From Jatrophihabitans endophyticus (GTDB taxonomy: Bacteria > Actinomycetota > Actinomycetes > Mycobacteriales > Jatrophihabitantaceae): 64,000 nucleotides of DNA. Made by a program: the position numbers and the translations under genes. Under the pieces are notes generated by a model, which was not told the origin of the DNA, made no database searches, and saw only the letters and a program-made list of their open reading frames with translations. Shown piece after piece: positions 1 through 8,129 of this stretch. The stretch's first letter is position 1. Every line of letters starts with the position of its first letter. The stretch is from positions 496,001-560,000 of the forward strand of contig NZ_FQVU01000001.1 in the NCBI RefSeq assembly GCF_900129455.1, read 5' to 3'.

Positions 1-181
1 GTCCTGGTACGGCGACTGCCTGCCGTCGCGCGACTTCCCGCTGCTGATCGACCTGTTCCAGCAGGGCCGCTTCCCGCTCGACAAGTTCGTCACCGAGACG
101 ATCGGCATCGGCGACGTCGAGGCAGCCTTCGACAAGATGCACCGCGGCGAGGTGCTGCGTTCGGTGGTGACGCTGCCGTGA
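1..181 (+). CDS. mscR: S-(hydroxymethyl)mycothiol dehydrogenase, C-terminal fragment
   Basis: Only the last 59 codons lie in the window; the 5' part is off the left edge. The tail contains [13 protein letters not shown] and ends in [13 protein letters not shown], which I recognise as the C-terminus of zinc-dependent class III alcohol dehydrogenases of the mycothiol-dependent formaldehyde dehydrogenase type. These oxidise the formaldehyde-mycothiol adduct with NAD in the cytosol. The stop codon overlaps the GTG of the next gene (GTGA), so the two are translationally coupled. The catalytic zinc residues are outside the window, so the call rests on the tail and the neighbour. Confidence 0.8.
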   Translation, partial: SWYGDCLPSRDFPLLIDLFQQGRFPLDKFVTETIGIGDVEAAFDKMHRGEVLRSVVTLP

Positions 182-801
182 CCGCGCGCATCGACCACAC
201 CACCACCAGCGGCACCTTCAGCCTCGACGGCGGGACGTGGGACGTCGAGAACAACGTGTGGGTCGTCGGCGACGACGAGCAGTGCGTGGTGATCGACGCC
301 CCGCACGACGCCGCCCCGATCGCCGAGCTGATCGGCGAGCGGACGCTCCTCGCCGTCCTGTGCACGCACGCCCACGACGATCACGTGACGGTCGCGCCCG
401 AGCTGGCCGACCGGTTCGCGGCACCGGTGTACCTGCACCCCGACGACGTCGAGCTGTGGCGCATGACCTACCCGGAGGGCGAGTTCTTCCCGCTCGCGGA
501 CGGTCAGACCTTCCCGGTGGCCGGCATCGAGCTCGAGGTCGTCCACACCCCCGGGCACGCGCCGGGCGCGGTCTGTTTCCGGGCGGCCGACCTCGACGCG
601 GTCTTCACCGGTGACACCCTGTTCCAGGGCGGCCCCGGCGCGACCGGGCGGTCGTACTCGGACTTCGACACCATCGTCGCGTCCATCCGATCCCGGCTGC
701 TCACCCTGCCGCCGGCGACGGTCGTCCACACCGGCCACGGCCCGGACACCACCATCGGCGACGAGGCGGCCGGCGCCGACGGGTGGACCAAGCCCGAGTA
801 G
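178..801 (+). CDS. MBL-fold metallo-hydrolase paired with mscR
   Basis: A 207-residue metallo-beta-lactamase-fold protein of glyoxalase II size. The metal site is complete: HAHDDH at residues 64-69, His127 in HTPGHAPG, Asp146 in FTGDTLF and His187 in HTGHGPD. The start is GTG at 178, overlapping the mscR stop. M. tuberculosis also carries an MBL gene next to mscR (Rv2259-Rv2260), so hydrolysis of S-formylmycothiol, releasing formate and mycothiol, is the natural inference. That substrate is not shown by the sequence; another mycothiol thioester is possible. Confidence 0.85.
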   Translation: MTARIDHTTTSGTFSLDGGTWDVENNVWVVGDDEQCVVIDAPHDAAPIAELIGERTLLAVLCTHAHDDHVTVAPELADRFAAPVYLHPDDVELWRMTYPEGEFFPLADGQTFPVAGIELEVVHTPGHAPGAVCFRAADLDAVFTGDTLFQGGPGATGRSYSDFDTIVASIRSRLLTLPPATVVHTGHGPDTTIGDEAAGADGWTKPE

Positions 802-836
802 CGCCGCCAGCCGGGCGAGGCGGCCGGCCGCGGACG

Positions 837-2027
837 TCAGTCGCGGGCGCGGACGACCAGCACGAGCGCGGTCGCGGCGAGCGCGGCCACCAGCCCCGCG
901 AAGACGAGGCCGGCCGGGACGAGGCCCACGCCGGCGGCGAGGGCGCCCTCGCCGATGACCGGGACGGCGATGCCGACGTAGAGCACGACGAAGAACGTCG
1001 AGGTGATCGCGCCGCGTTCGTCGGCCGGGCTCGCCCCGGCGACCGATCCCAGCCCGGCGCGGAAGCTGAGGCCCTGTCCGTAGCCGGCGACCAGCGCGCC
1101 CGCGACGAGGAGGACCAGCTGCTCGGCGGCGAGGCTCGTGCCGACCAGCACCATGCCGGCGATGAGCGCGCCGCACCCCACGGGCAGCGCGCGGTCGAGC
1201 CCGAGGCGGTCCGACTGCGTCTGGCCCCCGACCGACCCCGCGAAGATGCACAGCACCACGGCCCCGACCACGGCCGCGTTGTGCTGCCCCAGCACGTCGC
1301 CCAGGAAGGCGGGCGACACGGCGGTGAACAGTCCGAGCACGGCGAAGCCGGCGAATCCCGCGACCGCCGCGCGGGTGAACGCGGCCCGCAGCTCGGGCGG
1401 CACGTGCAGCGCACGCGGTGCGAGCCGGGGCCGCCGAGCCCGCTCGACGGGCTCGCGGGTCGCGAGCACGCAGGCCGTGGCGAGCACGACGAGGCCGAGA
1501 TCGACGACGAAGCACAGCCGCAACGGCAGCGGCGCGTATTGCGTGAGCACCCCGGCCAGCAGCGGGCCCAGGCCCAGGCCGCCCATGTTGACCGCGGCCG
1601 CGACGAGGCCGGCCCGGGCGCGGCCCCGCTCCGGGGCGAGGTCGACGATCGTGGCGGTGGCGGTGCCGGTGAAGATGCCGGCCGACACCCCCGACAGCAG
1701 CCGTCCCACGAACAGCCAGCCCAGCGCTCCGGGCAGCAGGAAGGCGCCGGCGGACAGCGCCGACAGCGCGAGCCCGAGCAGCAGCAGCGGACGCCGGCCG
1801 AGCTGGTCTGACCAGTGCCCGAACAGCAGCAGCCCACCGGTCACGCCGACGGCGTACGTCGCGAAGACGACGGTCGTGACGAGCTCGTCGAAGCCGAACT
1901 GCACCGCGTACTTCGGATACAGCGGCGTGGGCAGGGTCGTCCCCAGCATGGCGACGACGAAGGCCAGGCCGACGAGGGAGACGCCGGCCCATCCGGTGCG
2001 CCGGCCGAACGGGGCGGCCCCCGTCAC
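837..2027 (-). CDS. MFS transporter
   Basis: A 396-residue polytopic protein with about twelve hydrophobic segments. [10 protein letters not shown] lies in the cytoplasmic loop after TM2, the hallmark motif of the major facilitator superfamily. The ATG at 2027 overlaps the stop of the upstream aldo/keto reductase (ATGA), so the two form an operon read leftward. The substrate cannot be read from sequence; the pairing suggests export of a compound handled by the reductase. It converges on the MBL gene, with about 35 bp between. Confidence 0.85.
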   Translation of the reverse strand: MTGAAPFGRRTGWAGVSLVGLAFVVAMLGTTLPTPLYPKYAVQFGFDELVTTVVFATYAVGVTGGLLLFGHWSDQLGRRPLLLLGLALSALSAGAFLLPGALGWLFVGRLLSGVSAGIFTGTATATIVDLAPERGRARAGLVAAAVNMGGLGLGPLLAGVLTQYAPLPLRLCFVVDLGLVVLATACVLATREPVERARRPRLAPRALHVPPELRAAFTRAAVAGFAGFAVLGLFTAVSPAFLGDVLGQHNAAVVGAVVLCIFAGSVGGQTQSDRLGLDRALPVGCGALIAGMVLVGTSLAAEQLVLLVAGALVAGYGQGLSFRAGLGSVAGASPADERGAITSTFFVVLYVGIAVPVIGEGALAAGVGLVPAGLVFAGLVAALAATALVLVVRARD

Positions 2028-2890
2028 TCCCCGGCGCCGGTCAGCTCCGCCACCTGCTCACGGGTCAACCGCACGCCGGCCGCGTCGACGTTCTCCTCGA
2101 GGTGGGCGACCGAGGAGGTCCCCGGGATCGGCAACACGATCTGCGCGCGGGCCAGCAGCCACGCGAGCGCGACCTGCGAATGCGTGGCACCGAGGTCCTT
2201 GGCGATCTCGTCGACCGGACCGCCCGGCTTGGCGAGCTCGCCCGCGGCGATCGGGAACCACGGGATGAACCCGATGCCCTCGCGTGTGCAGTAGTCCACG
2301 ATGTCCTCGGACTTGCGCTCGGTGAGGTTGTAGAGGTTCTGCACGGTCGCGATCTCGGCGACCTCACGGGCCGCGTCGATCTGCTCGACCGTCACCTCCG
2401 ACAGGCCGATGGCGCCGATCTTGCCCTCGTCCTGCAGCTTCTTCAGCTCGCCCACCTGGTCCTCGGCCGGCACCGACGAGTCGATGCGGTGCAGCTGGAA
2501 CAGGTCGATGCGCTCGACGCCGAGCCGCCGTAGGCTGAGCTCGCACTGCTGGCGCAGGTACTCCGGACGCCCGACCGGCTGCCAGATGTCGGGACCGTGC
2601 CGGGTCAGACCCGCCTTGGTCGCGACAAGGACGTGCTCGGGGTACGGGTGCAGCGCCTCGCGGATGATCTCCTCGCTGACGTGCGGGCCGTAGGAGTCGG
2701 CGGTGTCGATGAAGTCGACGCCCAGCTCGACCGCGCGTCGGACCACCCGGACGCACTCCTCGCGATCGGCGGGCTCACCCCAGATACCGGGACCGGTGAG
2801 CCGCATCGCGCCGAAGCCGAGCCGGTGGACGGTCCTGTCCCCGATCTCGAACGTCCCGGAGCGGTGGTTGGCGAGCTCGGTGTCGACCAT
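2024..2890 (-). CDS. Aldo/keto reductase
   Basis: A 288-residue NADPH-dependent aldo/keto reductase (TIM barrel). Catalytic residues are visible as Asp62 and Tyr67 in IDTADSYG, Lys92 in VATKAG and His134 in FQLHR. I start it at ATG 2890 rather than at an in-frame start 78 bp upstream, because GGAAGGA sits about 10 nt before this ATG and the protein then begins at the usual place. It is translationally coupled to the MFS gene and divergent from the OhrR-like regulator. A GGGTAG box lies about 40 bp upstream on this strand (2931-2936). Confidence 0.9.
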   Translation of the reverse strand: MVDTELANHRSGTFEIGDRTVHRLGFGAMRLTGPGIWGEPADREECVRVVRRAVELGVDFIDTADSYGPHVSEEIIREALHPYPEHVLVATKAGLTRHGPDIWQPVGRPEYLRQQCELSLRRLGVERIDLFQLHRIDSSVPAEDQVGELKKLQDEGKIGAIGLSEVTVEQIDAAREVAEIATVQNLYNLTERKSEDIVDYCTREGIGFIPWFPIAAGELAKPGGPVDEIAKDLGATHSQVALAWLLARAQIVLPIPGTSSVAHLEENVDAAGVRLTREQVAELTGAGE

Positions 2891-3053
2891 GGGCGGCAGT
2901 CCTTCCGTCACGAACGAAGTCCGTGAGGGCCTACCCGCGCCGCGTGCCGTCCTCCCGGCGCGGCGCAACCCCGAGGACCTGCGGCGAGCGGGCCGGGGTG
3001 GCCGGAACCTGCCGCACCCGCGATGTCGGATGGAAGGGACCCGTGACGGTCGT

Positions 3054-3068
3054 TACGGTGGTTAACCA
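3054..3068 (+). promoter_or_regulatory. Probable -10 and 10-bp palindrome at the ohrR-like start
   Basis: A TACGGT hexamer (3054-3059) lies eight bases before the ATG, which would give a leaderless or nearly leaderless transcript. The perfect palindrome TGGTTAACCA (3059-3068) covers the start point and is a plausible autoregulatory site. Short palindromes arise by chance, so this is tentative. Confidence 0.35.
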
Positions 3069-3526
3069 TGACGGACCTACCGCAGGCCGGACTCGCCGAG
3101 GATGCGTCCCTGGCCCTCGAGGACCAGCTCTGCTTCGCACTGTACGCCGCGAGCCGGGCCATGACCGCGCGCTACCGCCCGGTCCTGGACGAGCTCGGTC
3201 TGACGTATCCACAGTACCTCGTCATGATCGTCCTCTGGGACGACGGGACCTCGACGGTGAGCCACATCGGCGAACGGCTGCGGCTGGACTCGGGCACGCT
3301 GTCGCCGCTGCTCAAGCGGCTCGAGGCGCGCGAGCTCATCCGCCGCGCCCGGCGCACCGACGACGAGCGCTCGGTCGACATCTCCCTCACCGACGCGGGC
3401 CTCGCGCTGCGCGACCGCGCGCAGTTCGTGCCCCAGCGCATCAGCCGACTGCTGTCCGACATCGACATCAGCCGACTGCGAGGGCAGCTTCGCACGCTGG
3501 AGAACAGGCTGGCCGACCTCACCTGA
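3068..3526 (+). CDS. MarR-family regulator, OhrR-like
   Basis: A 152-residue winged-helix protein. The opening LEDQLCFALY places a cysteine at residue 22, the position of the peroxide-sensing cysteine of OhrR proteins (Cys22 in Xanthomonas OhrR). LTYPQYLVM and the wing region DERSVDISLT are also typical of OhrR. No second conserved cysteine is evident near the C-terminus, which would suggest a one-cysteine sensor. The next gene on the same strand is osmC, the likely target. The gene diverges from the aldo/keto reductase, which may share the operator region. Confidence 0.85.
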   Translation: MTDLPQAGLAEDASLALEDQLCFALYAASRAMTARYRPVLDELGLTYPQYLVMIVLWDDGTSTVSHIGERLRLDSGTLSPLLKRLEARELIRRARRTDDERSVDISLTDAGLALRDRAQFVPQRISRLLSDIDISRLRGQLRTLENRLADLT

Positions 3527-3553
3527 GCCGCCCGCCCGAAGGGGCGGACGTCA

Positions 3554-3591
3554 CGCGACACGAGCGTTGTCGCGGAATTAGGCGCGGGTAC
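3554..3591 (+). promoter_or_regulatory. osmC promoter with overlapping operator palindrome
   Basis: A perfect inverted repeat CGCGACA-N7-TGTCGCG (3554-3574) lies between the regulator and osmC. Its right half covers GTTG (3566-3569), which stands 16 nt from GGGTAC (3586-3591). That arrangement resembles the GTTT-N14-17-GGGTAT promoters of SigB/SigF-type stress sigma factors. A repressor on the palindrome would block the -35 element. A second palindrome, ACCACGTGGT (3590-3599), touches the -10 box. The regulator's site is inferred. Confidence 0.5.
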
Positions 3592-3640
3592 CACGTGGTT
3601 GACAGCGGTTGACGTATCACCGAGAAAAGCGAGGCAACCC

Positions 3641-4081
3641 ATGCCCACCCGTACCGCACGCACCGCCTGGAACGGCGGACTCCAGGACGGCTCCGGCCAG
3701 GTCGAGCTCACCAGCTCGAAGGTCGGCACCTACGACGTGTCGTTCCCCAAGCGCGCGGCCGACGACGCCGGCGGCACCACCAGCCCCGAGGAGCTCATCG
3801 CCGCGGCCCACTCGTCCTGCTACGCGATGCAGCTCTCCGCCCTGCTCGCCGAGGCCGGCGGCACGCCGCAGTCGCTCGACGTCACCGCCGACGTGTCGCT
3901 GGGGCCGGACCCCGCCGGCGGCTTCCGCCTCACCGGCATCACGCTCACCGTGCGTGGTGAGGTCGACGGCCTCGACGCCGACGGCTTCGCGAAGGCAGCC
4001 GACGCCGCCAAGGCCGGCTGCCCGGTGAGCAAGGCCCTCACCGGCGTCGAGATCACGCTGGACGCCGCGCTCGAGAGCTGA
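3641..4081 (+). CDS. osmC: OsmC-family peroxiredoxin
   Basis: A 146-residue thiol peroxidase for organic hydroperoxides. The two redox cysteines are Cys60 (AAHSSCYAM) and Cys127 (KAGCPVSKAL). NGGLQDGSGQ near the N-terminus and the ending VEITLDAALES match OsmC proper rather than Ohr, whose motifs differ. ATG 3641 is chosen over an upstream in-frame TTG because it restores the family's normal N-terminus. It lies 114 bp downstream of the OhrR-like regulator. A strong hairpin terminator follows. Confidence 0.92.
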   Translation: MPTRTARTAWNGGLQDGSGQVELTSSKVGTYDVSFPKRAADDAGGTTSPEELIAAAHSSCYAMQLSALLAEAGGTPQSLDVTADVSLGPDPAGGFRLTGITLTVRGEVDGLDADGFAKAADAAKAGCPVSKALTGVEITLDAALES

Positions 4082-4103
4082 GTCGGCACCCCCGGACACC
4101 ATC

Positions 4104-4143
4104 CGACGACCCCAGCTGTGCTGCGGCGCAGCTGGGGTCGTCG
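4104..4143 (+). terminator. Terminator hairpin after osmC
   Basis: A perfect 15-bp stem (4104-4118 with 4129-4143) and a 10-nt loop follow the osmC stop by 22 nt. It is followed by TTCGTCCTCCTC, pyrimidine-rich but without a run of T. It may also serve the convergent CHAD gene. Confidence 0.75.
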
Positions 4144-4196
4144 TTCGTCCTCCTCGTCGTCCGTGGGGTCGCTCCGATCGCCACGCCGGTGACGGG

Positions 4197-5597
4197 TCAG
4201 CCGGCGAGGTCGACGGCCCGCCGGAGCGCAGCCGTCGCCCGCTCCTGCTCGTAGGCCCACACCACGCCGCAGCCGAACGCCGCCTGCCCGCGCGCCGTCG
4301 CGGCGGTCCGGGCGACGAAGTCCGCGGCCACCACCGAGTCCTGGTGCACGCCGAGGCGGGCCTGCAGCTTCCTGGCCCGCTTCTCGATGCGCGCCGCGTG
4401 CTTGCCCGCCGCGCCGCCGGCCTCGTCGACGAAGGCGACCACGTAGCGGACCCGCTTCGCGGCCTTCCGCGCGCCGTGCAGCCGGTGCGGCGAGTCGCCC
4501 GCCCTGGCGAGCCGGCGATCGAGGTCCTTCGCGCCGGCGCGCACGTAGCGGGCGAGGCGGGCGCGCGGCGCGTCGGCGACGGAGGTGAACGCCGGGTTGG
4601 TCGTCCACTGCCGCAGCGTGCGCAGCAGCGCCAGGTACCGGCGACCGGTCATGGCCTTCGTGAGGGCGGCCCGGGCCGCCGCCTCGTCGGCGCGCAACGC
4701 GCCGTCGAGCAGGTCGACCGTCCCGGCGAGGTCGAGACTCTCGCGCCGCGCAAGTTCGGCGTGCGTCTCGTCGAGGTGATCGCGCAACACCTGCGCGTCG
4801 CGCACCGCGCCAAGCAGCGCCGACAGCCACTGCAGCTCCGTGTCGAGCAGCTCGCGCGGCTCGGCCTCGGCGATCGTCACCACCCGCAGCGCGCTGCGCA
4901 CGCGGCGGATCGCGACGCGGAAGGGATGGATCGCGTCCTCGCCGCGGCGTAGGCCGAGGTCGGCGAGCACGATCGCGGTGCGCTGCTCGGCGAGGAAGGC
5001 ACGCACCACGTCGCCCACCGTCTGACCGGGCGCCGGGGGGACGTCGCGCCGCTCCACGGCGCCGGCGCGCACCAGCCGCGCGACCGCGGTGTCGAGGAAC
5101 GGGCCGTCCCACCCCGCCACCTCGACGTGACGCCGCTCGGCCAGCTCGGCACCCGACCCGCCGTCCCGGGCGGCACCGGAGCGGACGTCGGTGCTGCGGA
5201 CGTCGGTGATCGTCCCGACCTCGACGCCGTCGGCGGACAGGACGCGGTGCACGGTGCGCTCGGCCGTGGTGCGGCCGGCGGAGCGCAGGGCCCCGCCCGC
5301 GCGCACGCCGAGCAGCAGCTCGCGCAACGCCGCGGGGACCCCGCGACCCTCGGCGGGGAACTCGCTGCTGGCGCCGCCGACGGTCAGCGTCCACGTCGCG
5401 TCCGTGCCGGCGGAGCGGCGCAGCGACACCCCGGCCGCGGCGAGATCGCCGTCGGCGGTGTCGTGGGTGGTCACGGTGTCGTGCCCGCTCGCGGTCTCGA
5501 CGCTTCCGCCCGGGGGGACGATCCGCTTGCCGAGCTTGGGCATCGTCCAGTCGAGCGGGACGTCGAGGACGCGCGCTTCGTCCGCAGTACCGGTCAT
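4197..5597 (-). CDS. CYTH-CHAD domain protein with degenerate CYTH half
   Basis: 466 residues. Residues 1-185 resemble a CYTH (triphosphate tunnel) domain, with HDTADGDLAAAGVSLRR corresponding to the family's DTADxxLxxxGxxLRxR. However, the ExExK metal/phosphate motif is absent and the usual WxLKxP is WTLTVG, so enzymatic activity is doubtful. Residues ~195-455 are a CHAD domain: IHPFRVAIRRVRSALR (His224) and LHGARKAAKRVRY carry the conserved histidines and basic helices that bind polyphosphate. The ATG at 5597 is preferred over a GTG at 5690. It is divergent from a second CYTH-CHAD gene. Confidence 0.85.
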   Translation of the reverse strand: MTGTADEARVLDVPLDWTMPKLGKRIVPPGGSVETASGHDTVTTHDTADGDLAAAGVSLRRSAGTDATWTLTVGGASSEFPAEGRGVPAALRELLLGVRAGGALRSAGRTTAERTVHRVLSADGVEVGTITDVRSTDVRSGAARDGGSGAELAERRHVEVAGWDGPFLDTAVARLVRAGAVERRDVPPAPGQTVGDVVRAFLAEQRTAIVLADLGLRRGEDAIHPFRVAIRRVRSALRVVTIAEAEPRELLDTELQWLSALLGAVRDAQVLRDHLDETHAELARRESLDLAGTVDLLDGALRADEAAARAALTKAMTGRRYLALLRTLRQWTTNPAFTSVADAPRARLARYVRAGAKDLDRRLARAGDSPHRLHGARKAAKRVRYVVAFVDEAGGAAGKHAARIEKRARKLQARLGVHQDSVVAADFVARTAATARGQAAFGCGVVWAYEQERATAALRRAVDLAG

Positions 5598-5773
5598 GGG
5601 GTTTCGCGAGGCTCCGTCCACGGGTCGAGGGGCGGGTCCGTCGGACCCGGAAACCGGCAAGTGTAGGGACGCCGGGTGAACGAACCGCACCGGTGCACGC
5701 CGCCACCTCGCCGCGACGACGGCACGTTGTGACGTCGTGGGCCGCGCCGCGGTGATGCTCTACGTTGACGATG

Positions 5774-7342
5774 ATGAGCGCCGACCGAGCCGAGCCGACG
5801 GGGCGCCCCGACCGCTCCGGCCGGCAGGTGCTCACCGTCGGCGCGTCCGGTGACGCGGGAGCCGTGTTCGCCGCGCTCTCGGCCGCCTACACCGTGCACG
5901 CCGAACCGGCCTCCACGCTGCGGTGGACGTGGCTCGACACCGCCGACTGGCGCCTGCACCGCGCCGGCGTCGCGCTGCGCGAGGAGCGTCGCGGCCGGGG
6001 GCGCGACCTCGTCCTGGACCGTCCGGGCCGGCCGGCCGAGGCCGCGTCCTGCCTCGGCATCCGCTGGCCGGCGCGACTCGACCGCGTCTCCCCCTCCCCG
6101 GTACGCGACGCGATCGCCCCGACGGTCGGCGTGCGCGCGCTGCTGCCGGTCGCCGAGGTCGAGACCCGCCACGTCCTGCTGCACCTGCGCGACGACGCGG
6201 GCAAGACGCGGGTGCGCGTGTCGGTCGACCAGCAGCGGCTGCTCTCGCCCCGACGTGCCGCGCTGCCGCTGCACGTCGTCGTGCGTCCGCTACGCGGGTA
6301 CGACGGCGACGCGCGGCGCTGCGTCGAGCTGCTCGCCGACGCGATGGGCGCCGAGCCCACCGAGCTGTCCGCCACCGCCGCGGCGCTGGCGGCGGCGGGT
6401 CACCTGCCGGACACCGTCCTCGGCGGCGGGATCGACGCGGCGCCGGCCGCCCTGGAGCCGACCGCGCCCGCCGTCCGCGTCGTCGCCGCCGCGCTGCTCG
6501 CCGACGTCGCCGTGGTCGACGGCACGCGGGAGGGCGCGATCGCCGATCACGACACCGAGTTCCTGCACGACCTGCGCTCGGCCGTCCGGGCGACCCGGGC
6601 GCTGCTGGCCGTGGCGGGTCACCTGCTGCACGGCCGCTCGGCCGTGCGCGTCGAGCGCGATCTCGCCTGGCTCGAGGAGATGACGGCACCGCTGCGGGCG
6701 GTGGACATCGCGCTGCTCGGCCTCGCCGAGGGCAGCGGCGACACCGCGATCGACGGCCTGGCGGCCGACGCGATCGAGCCGCTGCGCGAGGAGCTGCGGC
6801 GTCGTCGGCAGCGCGAGCTGCGGCGGATGCGCGCCACCTTGCGCGCGTCGCGCGCGCCGGCCGCGTTCACGGCGTGGCGGCGGGACCTCACGACGATGCT
6901 CGACGCCGACGTCATCGGTCCGGCCGCGATCGAGGCGGCGACGGCACTGGCCGACGCCGCGTTCGACGCGCTCGCCGGCGCGAGCCCCGCCGTCGGCGAG
7001 GGCGGGTCCGACGGCCTCGCGCCCGCGGTCGCCTCGCTGCGCGCCGTCCTCGCCGCGTTCGTGCCGCTGTACCGCTCCCCGGTCGAGCAGCTGCGGCGCG
7101 ACCTCGACGAGCTGTACGAGACGCTGCGCCGGCGCGAGGGGGTACGCATCACCCACATGCACGTGCACGACGCGGCGCACGCCGGCGCGATGCCGGTCCC
7201 GGCCGTGCTCGCGGCCGGGGCGATCGTCGACCGGCTCCGCCGCGAGGAGGCCGCGCTCGACGAACGGGTCCGCGACGCGCACCGCGACGCCGTCCGGCCG
7301 CGGTCACGGCGCCGGCTCGCCACGGAGGTGACCTCACGATGA
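5774..7342 (+). CDS. Second CYTH-CHAD-like protein, coupled to a ParA ATPase
   Basis: 522 residues. DTADWRLHRAGVALREERR (about residues 55-73) marks a CYTH-like half that again lacks the ExExK motif. FLHDLRSAVRATRALLAV near residue 262 marks a CHAD half with the conserved histidine but a diverged basic helix. ATG 5774 is chosen because TACGTT ends seven bases upstream, fitting a leaderless start; ATG 5771 or TTG 5765 are alternatives. The stop overlaps the ATG of the ParA gene (ATGA). The family is known to bind polyphosphate; any link to granule positioning is inference. Confidence 0.75.
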   Translation: MSADRAEPTGRPDRSGRQVLTVGASGDAGAVFAALSAAYTVHAEPASTLRWTWLDTADWRLHRAGVALREERRGRGRDLVLDRPGRPAEAASCLGIRWPARLDRVSPSPVRDAIAPTVGVRALLPVAEVETRHVLLHLRDDAGKTRVRVSVDQQRLLSPRRAALPLHVVVRPLRGYDGDARRCVELLADAMGAEPTELSATAAALAAAGHLPDTVLGGGIDAAPAALEPTAPAVRVVAAALLADVAVVDGTREGAIADHDTEFLHDLRSAVRATRALLAVAGHLLHGRSAVRVERDLAWLEEMTAPLRAVDIALLGLAEGSGDTAIDGLAADAIEPLREELRRRRQRELRRMRATLRASRAPAAFTAWRRDLTTMLDADVIGPAAIEAATALADAAFDALAGASPAVGEGGSDGLAPAVASLRAVLAAFVPLYRSPVEQLRRDLDELYETLRRREGVRITHMHVHDAAHAGAMPVPAVLAAGAIVDRLRREEAALDERVRDAHRDAVRPRSRRRLATEVTSR

Positions 7343-8073
7343 GGGTCGCCGCGGTCTACAACATCAAGGGCGGCGTCGGGAAGACGACGACCGCGGTCAA
7401 CCTCGCCTACGAGAGCGCGGCCCGGGGACTGCGCACGCTGCTGTGGGATCTCGACGCGCAGGGCGCCGCGACCTACGTGCTGCGCGTCGACGCCCGGGTG
7501 AAGGGTGGCGGCAAGCGGGTCGTGCGCGAGACGCGGCCCCTCGTCGACGCCATCAAGGGCAGCGACTACGACCGTCTCGACCTGCTGCCGGCGGACTTCA
7601 CCTACCGTCACCTCGACCTGCTGCTCGACGAGGCGAAGAAGCCCACCCGCCGCCTGGCGCGACTCCTGGAACCGCTGGCCGACGAGTTCGACCTGGTGGT
7701 GCTGGACTGCCCGCCGAGCATGTCCCTGCTGTCGGAGAACGTGCTGCGCGCCGCCGACGTCGTGCTGGTCCCGCTCATCCCCACCACGCTGTCGGTCCGC
7801 ACCCTGGACCAGTTGACGGAGTTCCTCGCGACCGTCCCCGAACCCCACCCGCGGCTGCTGGGCTTCTTCTCCATGGTCGACACCCGCAAGCGACTGCACC
7901 GCGACATCACCACCGAGCTCCCCGGTCGCCGGCCCGACCTCGCGCGGACCACCGTCCCGGCGCTGTCGGTCGTCGAGCAGATGGCACAGCGGCGGCAGCC
8001 CGTCGCGGCCTACGCACCGCGCAGCGCGGCGGCCCGGCGCTACCGCGAGCTGTGGGACGAGGCGTTCGGCTGA
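7339..8073 (+). CDS. ParA/MinD-family ATPase (orphan)
   Basis: 244 residues with a deviant Walker A KGGVGKTT (10-17), Walker A' WDLDAQGAA and Walker B VVLDCPPS, so a nucleotide-dimerising ATPase of the ParA group. There is no N-terminal DNA-binding extension and no ParB neighbour. It is therefore not the chromosomal ParA and resembles orphan ParAs that position cargo on the nucleoid. It overlaps the CYTH-CHAD gene by 4 bp, so that protein is the obvious candidate partner or cargo adaptor. The start is fixed by the overlap and by the P-loop lying ten residues in. Confidence 0.9.
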   Translation: MRVAAVYNIKGGVGKTTTAVNLAYESAARGLRTLLWDLDAQGAATYVLRVDARVKGGGKRVVRETRPLVDAIKGSDYDRLDLLPADFTYRHLDLLLDEAKKPTRRLARLLEPLADEFDLVVLDCPPSMSLLSENVLRAADVVLVPLIPTTLSVRTLDQLTEFLATVPEPHPRLLGFFSMVDTRKRLHRDITTELPGRRPDLARTTVPALSVVEQMAQRRQPVAAYAPRSAAARRYRELWDEAFG

Positions 8074-8092
8074 CGCGGTTCCCGGGGGCCAG

Positions 8093-8108
8093 CTTCGCCT
8101 TTGCGAAG
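8093..8108. promoter_or_regulatory. Small inverted repeat before the thioesterase gene
   Basis: CTTCGC-CTTT-GCGAAG lies 20 nt after the ParA stop and 21 nt before the next ATG. It could be an operator or a weak terminator; no T-tract follows. Low specificity. Confidence 0.3.
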
Positions 8109-8129
8109 TCAGCCGTGTTGGATGGGGGC

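Noticed and set aside
3641-4081. Calling the peroxidase Ohr because of the adjacent OhrR-type gene
   Set aside because: The spacing around both cysteines and the C-terminus match OsmC instead.
3820-5835. Very long open frame opposite osmC and in another frame of the CHAD gene
   Set aside because: Its translation is an Arg/Pro/Ala-rich low-complexity string, a normal by-product of high-GC coding DNA; the CHAD frame carries real motifs.
7339-8073. Chromosome-partition parA or a plasmid origin
   Set aside because: There is no parB, parS-like repeat or replication gene nearby, and the flanks are chromosomal metabolic genes.
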